Positions 7,522 to 15,747 of a stretch of DNA of 64,000 nt are shown piece after piece. Source of the DNA: Planctomycetaceae bacterium (GTDB lineage: Bacteria > Planctomycetota > Planctomycetia > Pirellulales > Pirellulaceae); contig WFWZ01000264.1 in the NCBI GenBank assembly GCA_015490875.1, positions 1 to 64,000 on the forward strand. The letters run 5' to 3'. Position numbers and translations under genes: made by a program. Each line of letters opens with the position of its first letter. The stretch's first letter is position 1. The notes below the pieces were generated by a model. The model worked only from the letters and a program-made list of their open reading frames with translations. It was not told where the DNA came from and searched no databases.

Positions 7522-8862
7522 ATGTTGCGACCCGACGGCGGTGACCCAGTCCCCAAGCTCGTGACTCCGTTGCCGGGCCCCAAGAGCCGGGCACTCATCG
7601 AAGCCGACGAACGTGTCACGTCCCCCTCCTACACGCGCGTCTATCCATTGGCGGTCAAGAGTGGAAGCGGAGCCGTCATCGAGGACCTCGACGGCAACCA
7701 GTTCCTCGATTTCACCGCCGGCATCGCCGTCTGTAGCACCGGGCACTGCCATCCTCGCGTCGTGGCCGCGATCCAGCGCCAGGCCGAGCGGCTGTTGCAC
7801 ATGTCGGGAACCGATTTCTACTACGAACCGCAGCAGCAGTTAGCCGAGCGACTCAGCCGGTTCCTCCCGTCGGGCGAGCCCAATCGTGTCTTCTTTACCA
7901 ACTCGGGGGCCGAAGCGGTCGAAGCCGCCTTCAAGTTGGCCCGCCACCATACCAAACGCAAACACGTGATTGCGTTTTACGGTGCGTTCCATGGCCGCAC
8001 GATGGGAGCCCTTTCGCTGACCGGCAGCAAGGTCACGCAGCGGAAAGACTTCGGCCCACTCGTGCCCGAAGTGAGCCATGTCGAGTTTCCGTATTGTCAC
8101 CGGTGCGAGTTGCGTCCCGAGGGCGGAGGCTGCTGCGACAAGACATTGCATCAGATCAAAGAGCTGCTGTTCCATAAGACGGTGGCACCTTCGGAGGTGG
8201 CTGCGTTCATCGTCGAGCCGATCCAGGGCGAGGGGGGTTACATCGTGCCGCCGGCCGACTTTCACCGGAAGCTGCATGCGTTGGCTCGAGAGCATGGCAT
8301 CCTGTACGTCGTCGATGAAGTCCAGGCAGGTATGGGACGCACCGGAAAGATGCTTGCCATTGAACACTTCGGCGTGGAACCTGACATTGTCTGCTTGGCC
8401 AAAGGGATTGCTTCGGGGATGCCGCTGGGCGCCATCGTAGCTCGCGCATCGATCATGAACTGGCCTCCCGGTTCGCATGCCAGCACCTTCGGAGGCAATC
8501 CGGTCTCGTGCGCCGCGGCACTCGAGACCATCGCGCTGCTGGAAGAAGGACTCATGCAGAACGCTGCCGAGCGAGGGGCCCAACTGATGAGTCGGCTCCA
8601 GGACTTGATGGCTCGGCACGCCTGCATCGGTGACGTCCGCGGGCTGGGCCTGATGGTCGGCATGGAGATCGTGCAGGATCGCCAGACGCGTCAACCCGCA
8701 CCGAAACAGCGCGACGCCATCGTTCAAGCGGCTTTCGAAAAAGGACTCTTGCTGCTCGGTTGCGGCGAGTCGACCGTGCGCTTCTGTCCGCCGCTCGTCG
8801 TCGATGCCGACCAGATCGAAACGGCGGTGCGCATCGTCGACGAAGTACTCGGTGAGTGTTGA
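7522..8862 (+). CDS. Class-III PLP aminotransferase, probably acting on an omega-amino group
   Basis: The 446-aa product fits the acetylornithine / 4-aminobutyrate / lysine 6-aminotransferase fold. Visible features are SGAEAVEAAFKLAR, the PLP-stacking FYGAFHGRTMGALSLTG, VVDEVQAGMGRTG with the PLP-binding Asp, and the Schiff-base K294 in CLAKGIASG. A Cys-rich insertion (YCHRCELR ... GGCC) resembles a possible metal or disulfide site seen in some members of this family. AAGGAG precedes the ATG with 7-nt spacing. The aldehyde dehydrogenase gene follows 17 bp downstream, and that partner is of the antiquitin type. The likeliest role is therefore removal of the epsilon-amino group of lysine (or a related diamine) to give aminoadipate semialdehyde. 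GABA or ornithine as substrate remains possible. Confidence 0.85.
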   Translation: MLRPDGGDPVPKLVTPLPGPKSRALIEADERVTSPSYTRVYPLAVKSGSGAVIEDLDGNQFLDFTAGIAVCSTGHCHPRVVAAIQRQAERLLHMSGTDFYYEPQQQLAERLSRFLPSGEPNRVFFTNSGAEAVEAAFKLARHHTKRKHVIAFYGAFHGRTMGALSLTGSKVTQRKDFGPLVPEVSHVEFPYCHRCELRPEGGGCCDKTLHQIKELLFHKTVAPSEVAAFIVEPIQGEGGYIVPPADFHRKLHALAREHGILYVVDEVQAGMGRTGKMLAIEHFGVEPDIVCLAKGIASGMPLGAIVARASIMNWPPGSHASTFGGNPVSCAAALETIALLEEGLMQNAAERGAQLMSRLQDLMARHACIGDVRGLGLMVGMEIVQDRQTRQPAPKQRDAIVQAAFEKGLLLLGCGESTVRFCPPLVVDADQIETAVRIVDEVLGEC

Positions 8863-8879
8863 GACACGGGAGAGCCATC

Positions 8880-10403
8880 ATGCGGGAGATCGAACAGAGA
8901 ACGTTGTCCGAGCTCGGTTTGGAGGGATCCCTTTCGGGCGTCTACGATGGCCAGTGGCGCGCAGGTCGAGCCGGCACGGTCGACGTCGTCAATCCGGCCA
9001 CTGGAGAAGTCCTTGCGTCGGTGGGACTGGGGGATCGAGCCGACTACGATGCGTGCGTCGAGCGCGCATGCGATGCGTTCCGCCAGTGGCGTATTACTCC
9101 TCCTCCGGCACGCGGCGAGTTGATTCGGCGGCTGGGGAATGAGCTGCGTAAACACAAGAAGTCGCTTGGCATGCTCGTGACGCTCGAGGCTGGAAAGATC
9201 GTCAGTGAAGGCCAGGGCGAAGTTCAGGAAATGATCGACATGTGCGACTTCGGCGTCGGCTTGTCGAGACAGTTGTATGGACTCACGATCGCCAGCGAAC
9301 GTCCCCATCATCGACTTTTCGAACAGTGGCATCCGCTCGGACCGGTGGGCATCATCACGAGTTTCAACTTCCCGGTTGCCGTATGGGCCTGGAACAGCGC
9401 CGTGGCCACCGTATGCGGGGATCCTACGCTTTGGAAGCCGTCACCGCGCACGCCGTTGACGGCGATCGCCGTCATGCGAATCTGCGAACCCATCTTGCGG
9501 GAGTTCGAGCTGCCTGGATTGATGACGCTCTGTCTGGCGGAAGGCATCGAGCCTGGAGGATGGATGGCCGATGACGTCCGGTTGCCTCTGATCAGCGCGA
9601 CCGGCAGTTGTCGGATGGGCAAGGCGCTGGCCCCGCGTGTCGCCTCGAGACTCGGACGGTCGCTGTTGGAACTGGGAGGAAACAACGCGGCGATCGTGAC
9701 CGAATCGGCCGATATGGAGCTGGTCGTGCGCGCGGTCGTCTTCGCTGCGGTCGGCACGGCGGGACAGCGGTGTACGACATTGCGAAGGCTGTTCGTACAC
9801 CGTTCGACGCGAGACGCGCTCGTCGAACGCCTCGTGCACGTCTACCGGCAGCTTCCGATCGGCGATCCGTGGGACGAGAAGACATTGGTGGGACCGCTGA
9901 TCGGCGAGGAAGCGGTGGGTGCCATGGAACGGGCACTCGAGCAGGCTCGAGCCGAAGGGGGCGAGGTCGTGTGCGGCGGGGAGCGACTCGATCGAAAAGG
10001 ATACTTTGTGACTCCCGCGATTGTCGTCTCGGATTCCGACCTGCCAGTGTCTCATGTCGAAACGTTTGCACCGATCTTGTATGTGCGGTCCTACGACGAC
10101 TTCGATGAGGCGATTCGCTGGAACAACGACGTGCCGCAAGGTCTTTCGTCGGCGGTATTCACGGAGCGACTCAAGGAAGCGGAACGATTCTTGTCGCCGG
10201 CGGGTAGCGATTGCGGTATTGCCAACGTGAATATCGGTACGTCGGGAGCGGAGATTGGCGGAGCGTTCGGCGGGGAGAAGGAGACGGGTGGAGGCCGCGA
10301 GGCGGGAAGCGATGCGTGGAAGGCGTACATGCGCCGCCAGACGTGCACTATCAACTACGGAAGCGACCTGCCGCTTGCTCAGGGAATCCGATTCGATATT
10401 TGA
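8880..10403 (+). CDS. ALDH7/antiquitin-type aldehyde dehydrogenase (aminoadipate-semialdehyde dehydrogenase-like)
   Basis: The 507-aa product has the NAD-dependent ALDH fold. Catalytic residues are visible: E264 in LLELGGNNAAIV and C298 in AVGTAGQRCTTLRRLFVH. The GQRCTT-RRL context and the FNFPVAVW cofactor-site segment match the ALDH7/antiquitin family, which oxidises alpha-aminoadipate semialdehyde to aminoadipate. The ATG at 8880 follows a GGGAGAG ribosome site; a GTG at 8856 inside the preceding gene is the alternative. The tandem layout with the aminotransferase makes a two-step amine-to-acid oxidation very likely, most plausibly lysine degradation. The exact substrate is inferred from family resemblance only. 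Confidence 0.85.
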   Translation: MREIEQRTLSELGLEGSLSGVYDGQWRAGRAGTVDVVNPATGEVLASVGLGDRADYDACVERACDAFRQWRITPPPARGELIRRLGNELRKHKKSLGMLVTLEAGKIVSEGQGEVQEMIDMCDFGVGLSRQLYGLTIASERPHHRLFEQWHPLGPVGIITSFNFPVAVWAWNSAVATVCGDPTLWKPSPRTPLTAIAVMRICEPILREFELPGLMTLCLAEGIEPGGWMADDVRLPLISATGSCRMGKALAPRVASRLGRSLLELGGNNAAIVTESADMELVVRAVVFAAVGTAGQRCTTLRRLFVHRSTRDALVERLVHVYRQLPIGDPWDEKTLVGPLIGEEAVGAMERALEQARAEGGEVVCGGERLDRKGYFVTPAIVVSDSDLPVSHVETFAPILYVRSYDDFDEAIRWNNDVPQGLSSAVFTERLKEAERFLSPAGSDCGIANVNIGTSGAEIGGAFGGEKETGGGREAGSDAWKAYMRRQTCTINYGSDLPLAQGIRFDI

Positions 10404-10544
10404 CTCGGAGCCGTCATCGGCCGGGATTGTCTAAATCACCGTGCGCGATTCTCGGACGAAAGGAGGAGGTTTGACGAAGCCTGTTGGGGTAGCGCGGCCG
10501 TGAAAGCAGCTAGTCATAGTATTCAAGAACAACGTTTCCCGAGT

Positions 10545-10574
10545 TGGGAGGGCGAGGCTCCCGCCGAGCCGGAA
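10545..10574 (+). repeat. Dispersed WEGEAPAEP repeat, left arm of inverted pair
   Basis: A 30-bp arm starting tgggagggcgaggctcc and ending gagccggaa. It is matched by an inverted copy at 10673-10702 with a single mismatch. A third copy is at 33841-33867. In one frame the unit reads WEGEAPAEP, a phrase that recurs in spurious planctomycete ORFs. Confidence 0.85.
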
Positions 10575-10672
10575 TCCTCGTCTGGTATGCAGGACGAACC
10601 CGCAATCGTCCGTCCTGACACCGGCCGTCTGTGACTTGCAAGTCCGTGTCTACGGTGCCGTAGTGGTCCCTT

Positions 10673-10702
10673 TTCCGGCTCGGCAGGAGCCTCGCCCTCC
10701 CA
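10673..10702 (-). repeat. Dispersed WEGEAPAEP repeat, right arm of inverted pair
   Basis: The inverted copy of 10545-10574, separated from it by 98 bp. Together the arms could form a long hairpin or mark a small non-autonomous mobile element; no transposase lies between them. Confidence 0.85.
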
Positions 10703-10770
10703 GTCTACGTATTCGTCCGGTTTAGAGTCGCCACCATGCGGCATAGGGGTGTCAATGTCTCACAATCGCG

Positions 10771-10855
10771 CACAGTGATTTAGGCCCGGCGGAAGTGTTT
10801 GAGGTTCTAAAGCGGCACGAAGTACCATTTGTGGTGATCGGTGGTCACGCTGTCC
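10771..10855 (+). pseudogene. Remnant of a minimal nucleotidyltransferase-type gene
   Basis: One frame translates to about 28 residues including EVLKRHEVPFVVIGGHAV. That matches the N-terminal pattern of small nucleotidyltransferases (ALxxHGVxFVVIGGxAV), which are often antitoxin-like or adjacent to HEPN genes. The catalytic G-S/D-x-D part is missing because the frame runs straight into the 3' end of the convergent pepF gene. There is no convincing start codon. I read it as a decayed 5' fragment. Confidence 0.45.
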
Positions 10856-10858
10856 GGC

Positions 10859-12739
10859 TCAAAGCAACCGTTCCAACTCTTCCACAAGGTGCTCGAAGTG
10901 GTCGAGTGCCGTTTCGACCGGTTCGGGACGTGTCATGTCGACGCCCGCGTCGCGGAGGAGGTCGAGGGGGTCTTTCGAGCAACCTCCTTGGAGGAAGCGG
11001 AGGTAGTCTTTCAGCTCGCGTGAGCCTCCTTCCAGGACGCGCCGAGCCAGTGCGATGGCGGCCGACATGCCGGTGGCATACTTGTAGACATAGAACGCTC
11101 GGTAGAAGTGCGGAATCCGGAAACACTCGAGTGACAATTCTTCGTCAATTGTGAATTTGGGTCCGAAGTAGTCCTCGAGTAAGCCCTGGTAGAGTCGCCG
11201 GAAGGATTCGACCGTGAGCGGCTCTCCGGCCTCGGCCATCGCGTGCGCTCCCTTTTCGAATTCGGCGAACATCGTTTGCCGCACGATCGTCGCGCGCATG
11301 CTGTCGATTTCACGGTTGATCAGATAGGCACGTTCTTCGTCGCTGGAGGCTTGTTCCAGCAGAAAGCGACTCAGGAGCTGTTCGTTGAACGTGCTGGCGA
11401 CCTCGGCCACGAAGATCGTGTAGTCGTAATAGATGTAGGGTTGTTTCTTGGCCGAATAGTACGAGTGCATCGAGTGGCCGGCTTCGTGAGCGAGCGTGAA
11501 GACGTCGTCGAGCACCTTCGGCTTGTAATTCATCAGAATGTACGGGTCGCCATCGTAGCTCCCGCAACTGAATGCACCGCTCTGCTTGCCGACGTTGGGG
11601 TAGCGGTCGCACCAACGGCCTTCGAGTCCCTTGCGGAGCACGCGGCAGTAGTCCTCGCCCAGAGGCGCAAGCGCCCCCATCACGAGCTCAACCGCCTCGT
11701 CCCAAGTCCGTTCGACATCGAGTTCCGCCAGGAGCGGGACGTACGTGTCGTAGTGGTGGATCTGCCGGAGGCGCAAGTGGCGGCGTCGGAGTTCGAAGTA
11801 GCGGTAGACGGCGGGAAGCCGCGAACGGACGGCGGCAATCAGGTTGTCGTAGACCGTCTGGGGAACCTGATCGGGAAACAGAGCGGCTTCCAGAGCGCTG
11901 TCGAAGTTGCGAGCTCGCGCGTAGTAGATGTCCCGGTGGATCGAGCCGGCCAGGAGGGACGCGAGTGTGTTTTCGTGAGCGACGAACTGGCGGTAGTATT
12001 GGTGGAAGGCCGTCTTGCGGACTCGACGCTGAGGTGAATGAAGCAGTTGCGAGAAGGTAGCGTGAGACAACTCGATCTTTTCGCCGTTTTCGTCGGTGAC
12101 CGATCCGAACTTGAGGTCGGCGTCGTTGAGCTGCCGAAAGGTTTTGCTTGCGACTTGCGCCATCTCGCCCTGCATGGCCAAGAGCCGCTCTTCCTTTTTG
12201 GAAAGTGTATGAGGACGGAAGCGACGTAGGCGTGTCAGGAGCAGTCGGTAACGCTTGAGCTGGGGGTCCTCGAGGAACTCTTTCAGACGCTTTTGGGGAA
12301 TCGCGAGGATTTCCGGGCGAAGGAAACTGGCGGCCTCGGAGGCTCGGACGGCGATCGACTGGTACCGCCCGAGCATCGCCTGGTAGTGCGTGTTCGCTTG
12401 ATCTTCGGCCGTTCGGAGAAAGGCGTAGGTTCCCAGGCGTTCGGCGAGCCGGTCGACTTTTTCGTCATGCTTGAGGCACGCGGCGAGCGTCGATGGGCTG
12501 TCCGCCAGGTGACCGCGGAACGCGTCATACTTGGGGATCATCTTCTCGAACCGACGCAGGTCCTTCTCCCACACGTCGTCGGAAGGATAGAGGCTGGATA
12601 GATCCCACGTGTCGGCGACGGCGACCTGGTCGCGCGTCGGAATCGTCTTCGAGCCTGTAGCAGCCCCTGCCGGCGAGGCCCCCATCCTCGGGCATGTTGC
12701 TTGCGGCCAAACGTTTTGCGACAGCCACTTATTGGACAT
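10859..12739 (-). CDS. pepF: Oligoendopeptidase F (M3B metallopeptidase)
   Basis: The 626-aa product has the length and layout of PepF. The WDLSSLYPSDDVWEKDL start, the central VLDDVFTLAHEAGHSMHS with the zinc motif H418-E419-x-x-H422, and the downstream DYTIFVAEVASTFNEQLL (third metal ligand Glu) are all family hallmarks. It is expected to cleave short peptides in the cytoplasm. The ATG at 12739 lies 6 nt after the fabH stop, so the two are probably co-transcribed. An alternative ATG at 12685 would remove 18 residues that partly read through a GC-rich segment resembling the dispersed repeat at 53739. The catalytic core is intact. Confidence 0.9.
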   Translation of the reverse strand: MSNKWLSQNVWPQATCPRMGASPAGAATGSKTIPTRDQVAVADTWDLSSLYPSDDVWEKDLRRFEKMIPKYDAFRGHLADSPSTLAACLKHDEKVDRLAERLGTYAFLRTAEDQANTHYQAMLGRYQSIAVRASEAASFLRPEILAIPQKRLKEFLEDPQLKRYRLLLTRLRRFRPHTLSKKEERLLAMQGEMAQVASKTFRQLNDADLKFGSVTDENGEKIELSHATFSQLLHSPQRRVRKTAFHQYYRQFVAHENTLASLLAGSIHRDIYYARARNFDSALEAALFPDQVPQTVYDNLIAAVRSRLPAVYRYFELRRRHLRLRQIHHYDTYVPLLAELDVERTWDEAVELVMGALAPLGEDYCRVLRKGLEGRWCDRYPNVGKQSGAFSCGSYDGDPYILMNYKPKVLDDVFTLAHEAGHSMHSYYSAKKQPYIYYDYTIFVAEVASTFNEQLLSRFLLEQASSDEERAYLINREIDSMRATIVRQTMFAEFEKGAHAMAEAGEPLTVESFRRLYQGLLEDYFGPKFTIDEELSLECFRIPHFYRAFYVYKYATGMSAAIALARRVLEGGSRELKDYLRFLQGGCSKDPLDLLRDAGVDMTRPEPVETALDHFEHLVEELERLL

Positions 12740-12745
12740 CCTGTC

Positions 12746-13909
12746 TTACCACTGCAGAACGCAGGCTCCCCAAGTAAATCCGGCACCGAAACCAACCATG
12801 AGGACCTTGTCGCCGCGACGTACTCGGCCCTGGCGCACCGCTTCGTCGAGTGCCAACGGAACGCTGCCGGCCGACGTGTTGCCGTAACGATCGACATTGA
12901 CAAAGAGTTTCTCGCGAGGGATCTGGAGGCTGTTGGCTGCCGCATCGATGATGCGGATATTCGCCTGATGCATGATGACCTGGTCGATGTCGGCGATCGA
13001 AAGTCCGGCTTTTTCCAAGACGCGACGGCTGGCCAGGTCGACCATTCTCACGGCCCACTTGAAAACGGCGCGGCCGTCCATGACGACGTATTGGCGACCC
13101 GAGTCGAAGTTCTCGGGTGTGATCGGTTCGCATGTGCCGCCGCCCGGCTGAGCCAAGAAGCGGCCCCCGTCGGCTTGAGCGCCCAGGAAACAACTGAGCA
13201 ATCCCTGGGAGGAAGACCCTTGGCCGAGCAGCACCGCGCCGGCGCCATCGCCGAAGAGCGCAAATGTTTTCTTGTCCTTTGGATTCACGGTGCGTGACAT
13301 CAAGTCGACACCGATCACCAGCACCTTCATCGATGGGTTGGCCGCGACGAACTGAGCTCCCACCACCAGGGCGTACATGAAGCCCGAACAGGCCGCGTTG
13401 ATGTCCATCGCCGGACAAGTGGCTCCCAGTTTCAGCTGCAGATTGCAACTCGTCGACGGCGTCGGGCAATCGGGAGTCATCGTCGCCACGAGGATCAAGT
13501 CGAGGTCCCGTGGTTCGACGCCGGCCGACTCGAGACACGCCTTGGCAGCGGGATACGCCACGTCGCTGGTGCACATCCCCTCCGGCGCCCGTCGCCGTTG
13601 CCGAATCCCCGTCCGCTGAACGATCCAGTCAGAATCGAACCCGAGGCTTGCCAATTCCTCGTTGGGAACCACACGGTCCGGTGCCGAACTGCCCGTGCCC
13701 AGTGCCTGGACACCGACAATGGAACCGACCCAACCGTGTTCCCAAGGCTGAGGCGTCTCGTGCGGCGCATCGACGCGGGGACTGATGACACTGGAGGCAA
13801 CATCGGCGGAAACCGCCGGCCCAGATGGGGAGGGCCCGCCGGCTGGCCGGCCGGCGCGGTCCTTGGCGGGTGAGGCGGCATGCGCCGCATCGGATTCGTG
13901 GGGCACCAT
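12746..13909 (-). CDS. fabH: 3-oxoacyl-ACP synthase III (FabH-like) with extended N-terminus
   Basis: The 387-aa product contains the complete KAS III triad: C174 in NAACSGFMYAL, H314 in VIMHQANIRII and N344 in DRYGNTSAGSVP. It should condense acetyl-CoA (or another starter) with malonyl-ACP to begin fatty-acid synthesis. The core starts near residue 62 (IVGVQALGTGSSAPDRVVPN), which leaves an Ala/Pro/Ser-rich N-terminal extension of about 60 residues not usual for FabH (about 320 aa). I chose the ATG at 13909 because of a GAGGA ribosome site 4-8 nt before it; starts at 13996 (ATG) and 14014 (TTG) would extend it further. The GTG or other codons closer to the core cannot be excluded. pepF follows directly. 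Confidence 0.88.
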   Translation of the reverse strand: MVPHESDAAHAASPAKDRAGRPAGGPSPSGPAVSADVASSVISPRVDAPHETPQPWEHGWVGSIVGVQALGTGSSAPDRVVPNEELASLGFDSDWIVQRTGIRQRRRAPEGMCTSDVAYPAAKACLESAGVEPRDLDLILVATMTPDCPTPSTSCNLQLKLGATCPAMDINAACSGFMYALVVGAQFVAANPSMKVLVIGVDLMSRTVNPKDKKTFALFGDGAGAVLLGQGSSSQGLLSCFLGAQADGGRFLAQPGGGTCEPITPENFDSGRQYVVMDGRAVFKWAVRMVDLASRRVLEKAGLSIADIDQVIMHQANIRIIDAAANSLQIPREKLFVNVDRYGNTSAGSVPLALDEAVRQGRVRRGDKVLMVGFGAGFTWGACVLQW

Positions 13910-14273
13910 GGCATCCTCGGTGAGCGGAAGGCCCGGAAAACATCCCGGTGGAACGCAGCGGCGATTCCCGGCTGGTTCCTCAAAAGGGTCTATCATACCA
14001 GAGCCGGCTTCCAAAGGGCAGTCGCACGCTGGAAAACATGGGCCAGAGCAGGCGACCCGAATGAGGAAGGAACGCGTAGCTACATTGGGTTATACCCAAG
14101 GAGAACTCGAAGGCCTACATTGAGTCTTCTCCGGGGCACTTGAGCCCTCCCACCTTTGAGATGACCTGCGCCGAGCCCAGCAACGGGCGAGAAGGGGCAC
14201 CGCTGGCGTTTCACGGAAAGTCCACAAGGGCTTCGTAGTATGTCTTTACTGTGCAAGGAGTTGCATAACTAAC
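13910..14273. other. Intergenic region between divergent fabH and NRDE gene
   Basis: There are about 360 bp with no gene I can support. It probably carries the promoters of both divergent genes. A small imperfect palindrome (ttgggttatacccaa) lies around 14089-14103. AAGGAG occurs 14 nt before the NRDE start. Confidence 0.5.
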
Positions 14274-15056
14274 ATGTGCTTACTGGCAATTCACTATCGG
14301 CTCGTGGAGGGGACCCCGATTTTAGCGGCGGTCAACCGGGATGAGTCTTATGATCGACCGACGGCCACGCCGTCGATCCAGTCGGGCAAGCCTCGAGTGC
14401 TTTGTCCCATCGATCAGCAGGCCGGGGGGACCTGGTGCGGCGTGAACCAGAACGGGATGTTCGTTGCCGCGACCAACCGGTACAAACTGGTGACGCCGCC
14501 CAATCCTCGGTCGCGAGGCCTGTTGTGCAAGGATCTTTTGCGTGCTCATTCGGCGCGTGAGGCGGTCGATTTGGCGATGGACGAGTTGACGTCGGGGATT
14601 TACGACGGGGTCAACTTCGTGATTGCCGACTCGGAATCGGGTTGGGTGGTCCACGGCGGGGACGATCCAGAGGTGGTGGAGCTGCAGCAGGGCTTGAGCA
14701 TCATCGCCAACCGGGACGTGAATGATCCGACCGATGAACGGGTCCAACTTGCCCACCGATTGCTGACGCTCCAGACCCTCGATTCCCCCGTCAAGTTTCT
14801 GGCCTTGGCGTCGAAGGTTTTCTCGCGGCCGGCGTCCCCACCGGGCCGGCCCAGCATTGTCCTGCGAGGCAAGAAGCGGGGAACCGTCAGTTCGATCCTC
14901 GTGTCGCTCGGCAAGCGGCCTCGAGACGCCATCTTCCAGTACGCTGATGGTCCTCCCGACGAGAACCGTTACGAGGACTATTCGCCCATGCTGCGAGACA
15001 TTCTCAGCCGGGGCTTGCGCGAAGCAAGGACGAAGGCAGAGGCCAAGTCTTCCTGA
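14274..15056 (+). CDS. NRDE/TANGO2-family protein
   Basis: The 260-aa product begins MCLLAIHY and contains AAVNRDESYDRP (the NRDE motif), then GGTWCGVNQNGMFVAATN, both diagnostic of the TANGO2/NRDE family. The Cys at position 2 is the family's Ntn-hydrolase-like N-terminal residue. The molecular function is not settled; TANGO2 has been connected with heme or lipid handling and membrane traffic in eukaryotes, but bacterial members are uncharacterised. It stands alone on the plus strand, divergent from fabH and convergent (11-bp gap) with the nuclease-like gene. Confidence 0.85.
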   Translation: MCLLAIHYRLVEGTPILAAVNRDESYDRPTATPSIQSGKPRVLCPIDQQAGGTWCGVNQNGMFVAATNRYKLVTPPNPRSRGLLCKDLLRAHSAREAVDLAMDELTSGIYDGVNFVIADSESGWVVHGGDDPEVVELQQGLSIIANRDVNDPTDERVQLAHRLLTLQTLDSPVKFLALASKVFSRPASPPGRPSIVLRGKKRGTVSSILVSLGKRPRDAIFQYADGPPDENRYEDYSPMLRDILSRGLREARTKAEAKSS

Positions 15057-15067
15057 GCCCTGGTTAG

Positions 15068-15727
15068 CTAGCCGCTAGGTTCGGACAGCGCGTAGTGGTT
15101 TCCGCGGCGCGTGCGGCCGACGGTGCGCACGGCTTGCGCGTGTCGCAGGCAATAGGCGATTTGCTGCGCGTGCCAGCGCGGGACGTCCAGGTGCTGGGCG
15201 AGCAGCTTTGTGTCGAACGTCGACGGAAGCTGCCGGGGAAGGAGTTGGAGCAGATCGCTGGGGCGTTTCAGTGTGTGCCGAGCGTGCACGTCGTGGAGCC
15301 TCCGATCGGTGACGCGATAGGGACGCGGCCATCGACGGCGCGTCGGTTGCCGCCATTCCTCAATGTCGACGAAGGCTACTTCCAGAACCAGTCGAGGATG
15401 AGGGAAGACCTCGACGAAGTGGACCAGGTCATGGAAGAGTTCGAGGATGCTGCCTCGCTTGGGACTGCGGCGCCGCCGGAGAATGCGACCCGACGCGGTG
15501 CACGTCACGATCTGTTTGAGCCTCGAGATGGGCTTGACCACGGTGACGACGTGCGTCTCTAGGAGGCTGCGAACTTTCGCCTTGAGTGCGCCCAAACCGG
15601 CCTGTTGGATTTCGACGACGTGATCGCCGGAGAGGACATCGACTCGGTAGGGACCGACGCGAGCTTCCAATTGGTCGCCGGGCGCCGCATACCACGCCTT
15701 GAGTTGGCGGTGGAGTGACGATTCCAT
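15068..15727 (-). CDS. Hypothetical protein with nuclease-like N-terminus and possible winged helix
   Basis: The 219-aa product begins MESSLHRQLKAWYAAP and then has YRVDVLSGDHVVEIQ. The D-x(8-10)-E-x-Q spacing resembles the PD-(D/E)xK core of Vsr/YraN-like nucleases (an acidic residue on one strand, E-x-Q/K on the next). That is an inference from pattern only. The C-terminal half (about 130-215) is basic and reads like a winged-helix segment (LLQLLPRQLPSTFDTKLLAQHL). It lies 20 bp after the L,D-transpeptidase stop and is probably co-transcribed. I do not assign a function. Confidence 0.6.
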   Translation of the reverse strand: MESSLHRQLKAWYAAPGDQLEARVGPYRVDVLSGDHVVEIQQAGLGALKAKVRSLLETHVVTVVKPISRLKQIVTCTASGRILRRRRSPKRGSILELFHDLVHFVEVFPHPRLVLEVAFVDIEEWRQPTRRRWPRPYRVTDRRLHDVHARHTLKRPSDLLQLLPRQLPSTFDTKLLAQHLDVPRWHAQQIAYCLRHAQAVRTVGRTRRGNHYALSEPSG

Positions 15728-15747
15728 GTCCGCGCCGGAGCAGGGGT

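Larger units (their letters stand above)
10404..10770. other. Intergenic region with dispersed repeats, no gene seen
   Basis: No plausible coding sequence was found. The stretch holds a pair of inverted 30-bp repeat arms (listed separately) and is followed by a nucleotidyltransferase remnant. A short minus-strand frame at 10523-10744 is only the translation of the repeat arms. Confidence 0.6.

Noticed and set aside
6405-7619. Second minus-strand frame overlapping the glycosyltransferase
   Set aside because: The overlapping frame lacks membrane helices and is Arg/Ser-rich; the GT39-like frame has the conserved D-E motif and helices.
10523-10744. Small minus-strand ORF containing WEGEAPAEP
   Set aside because: It is only the translation of the dispersed inverted repeat arms.
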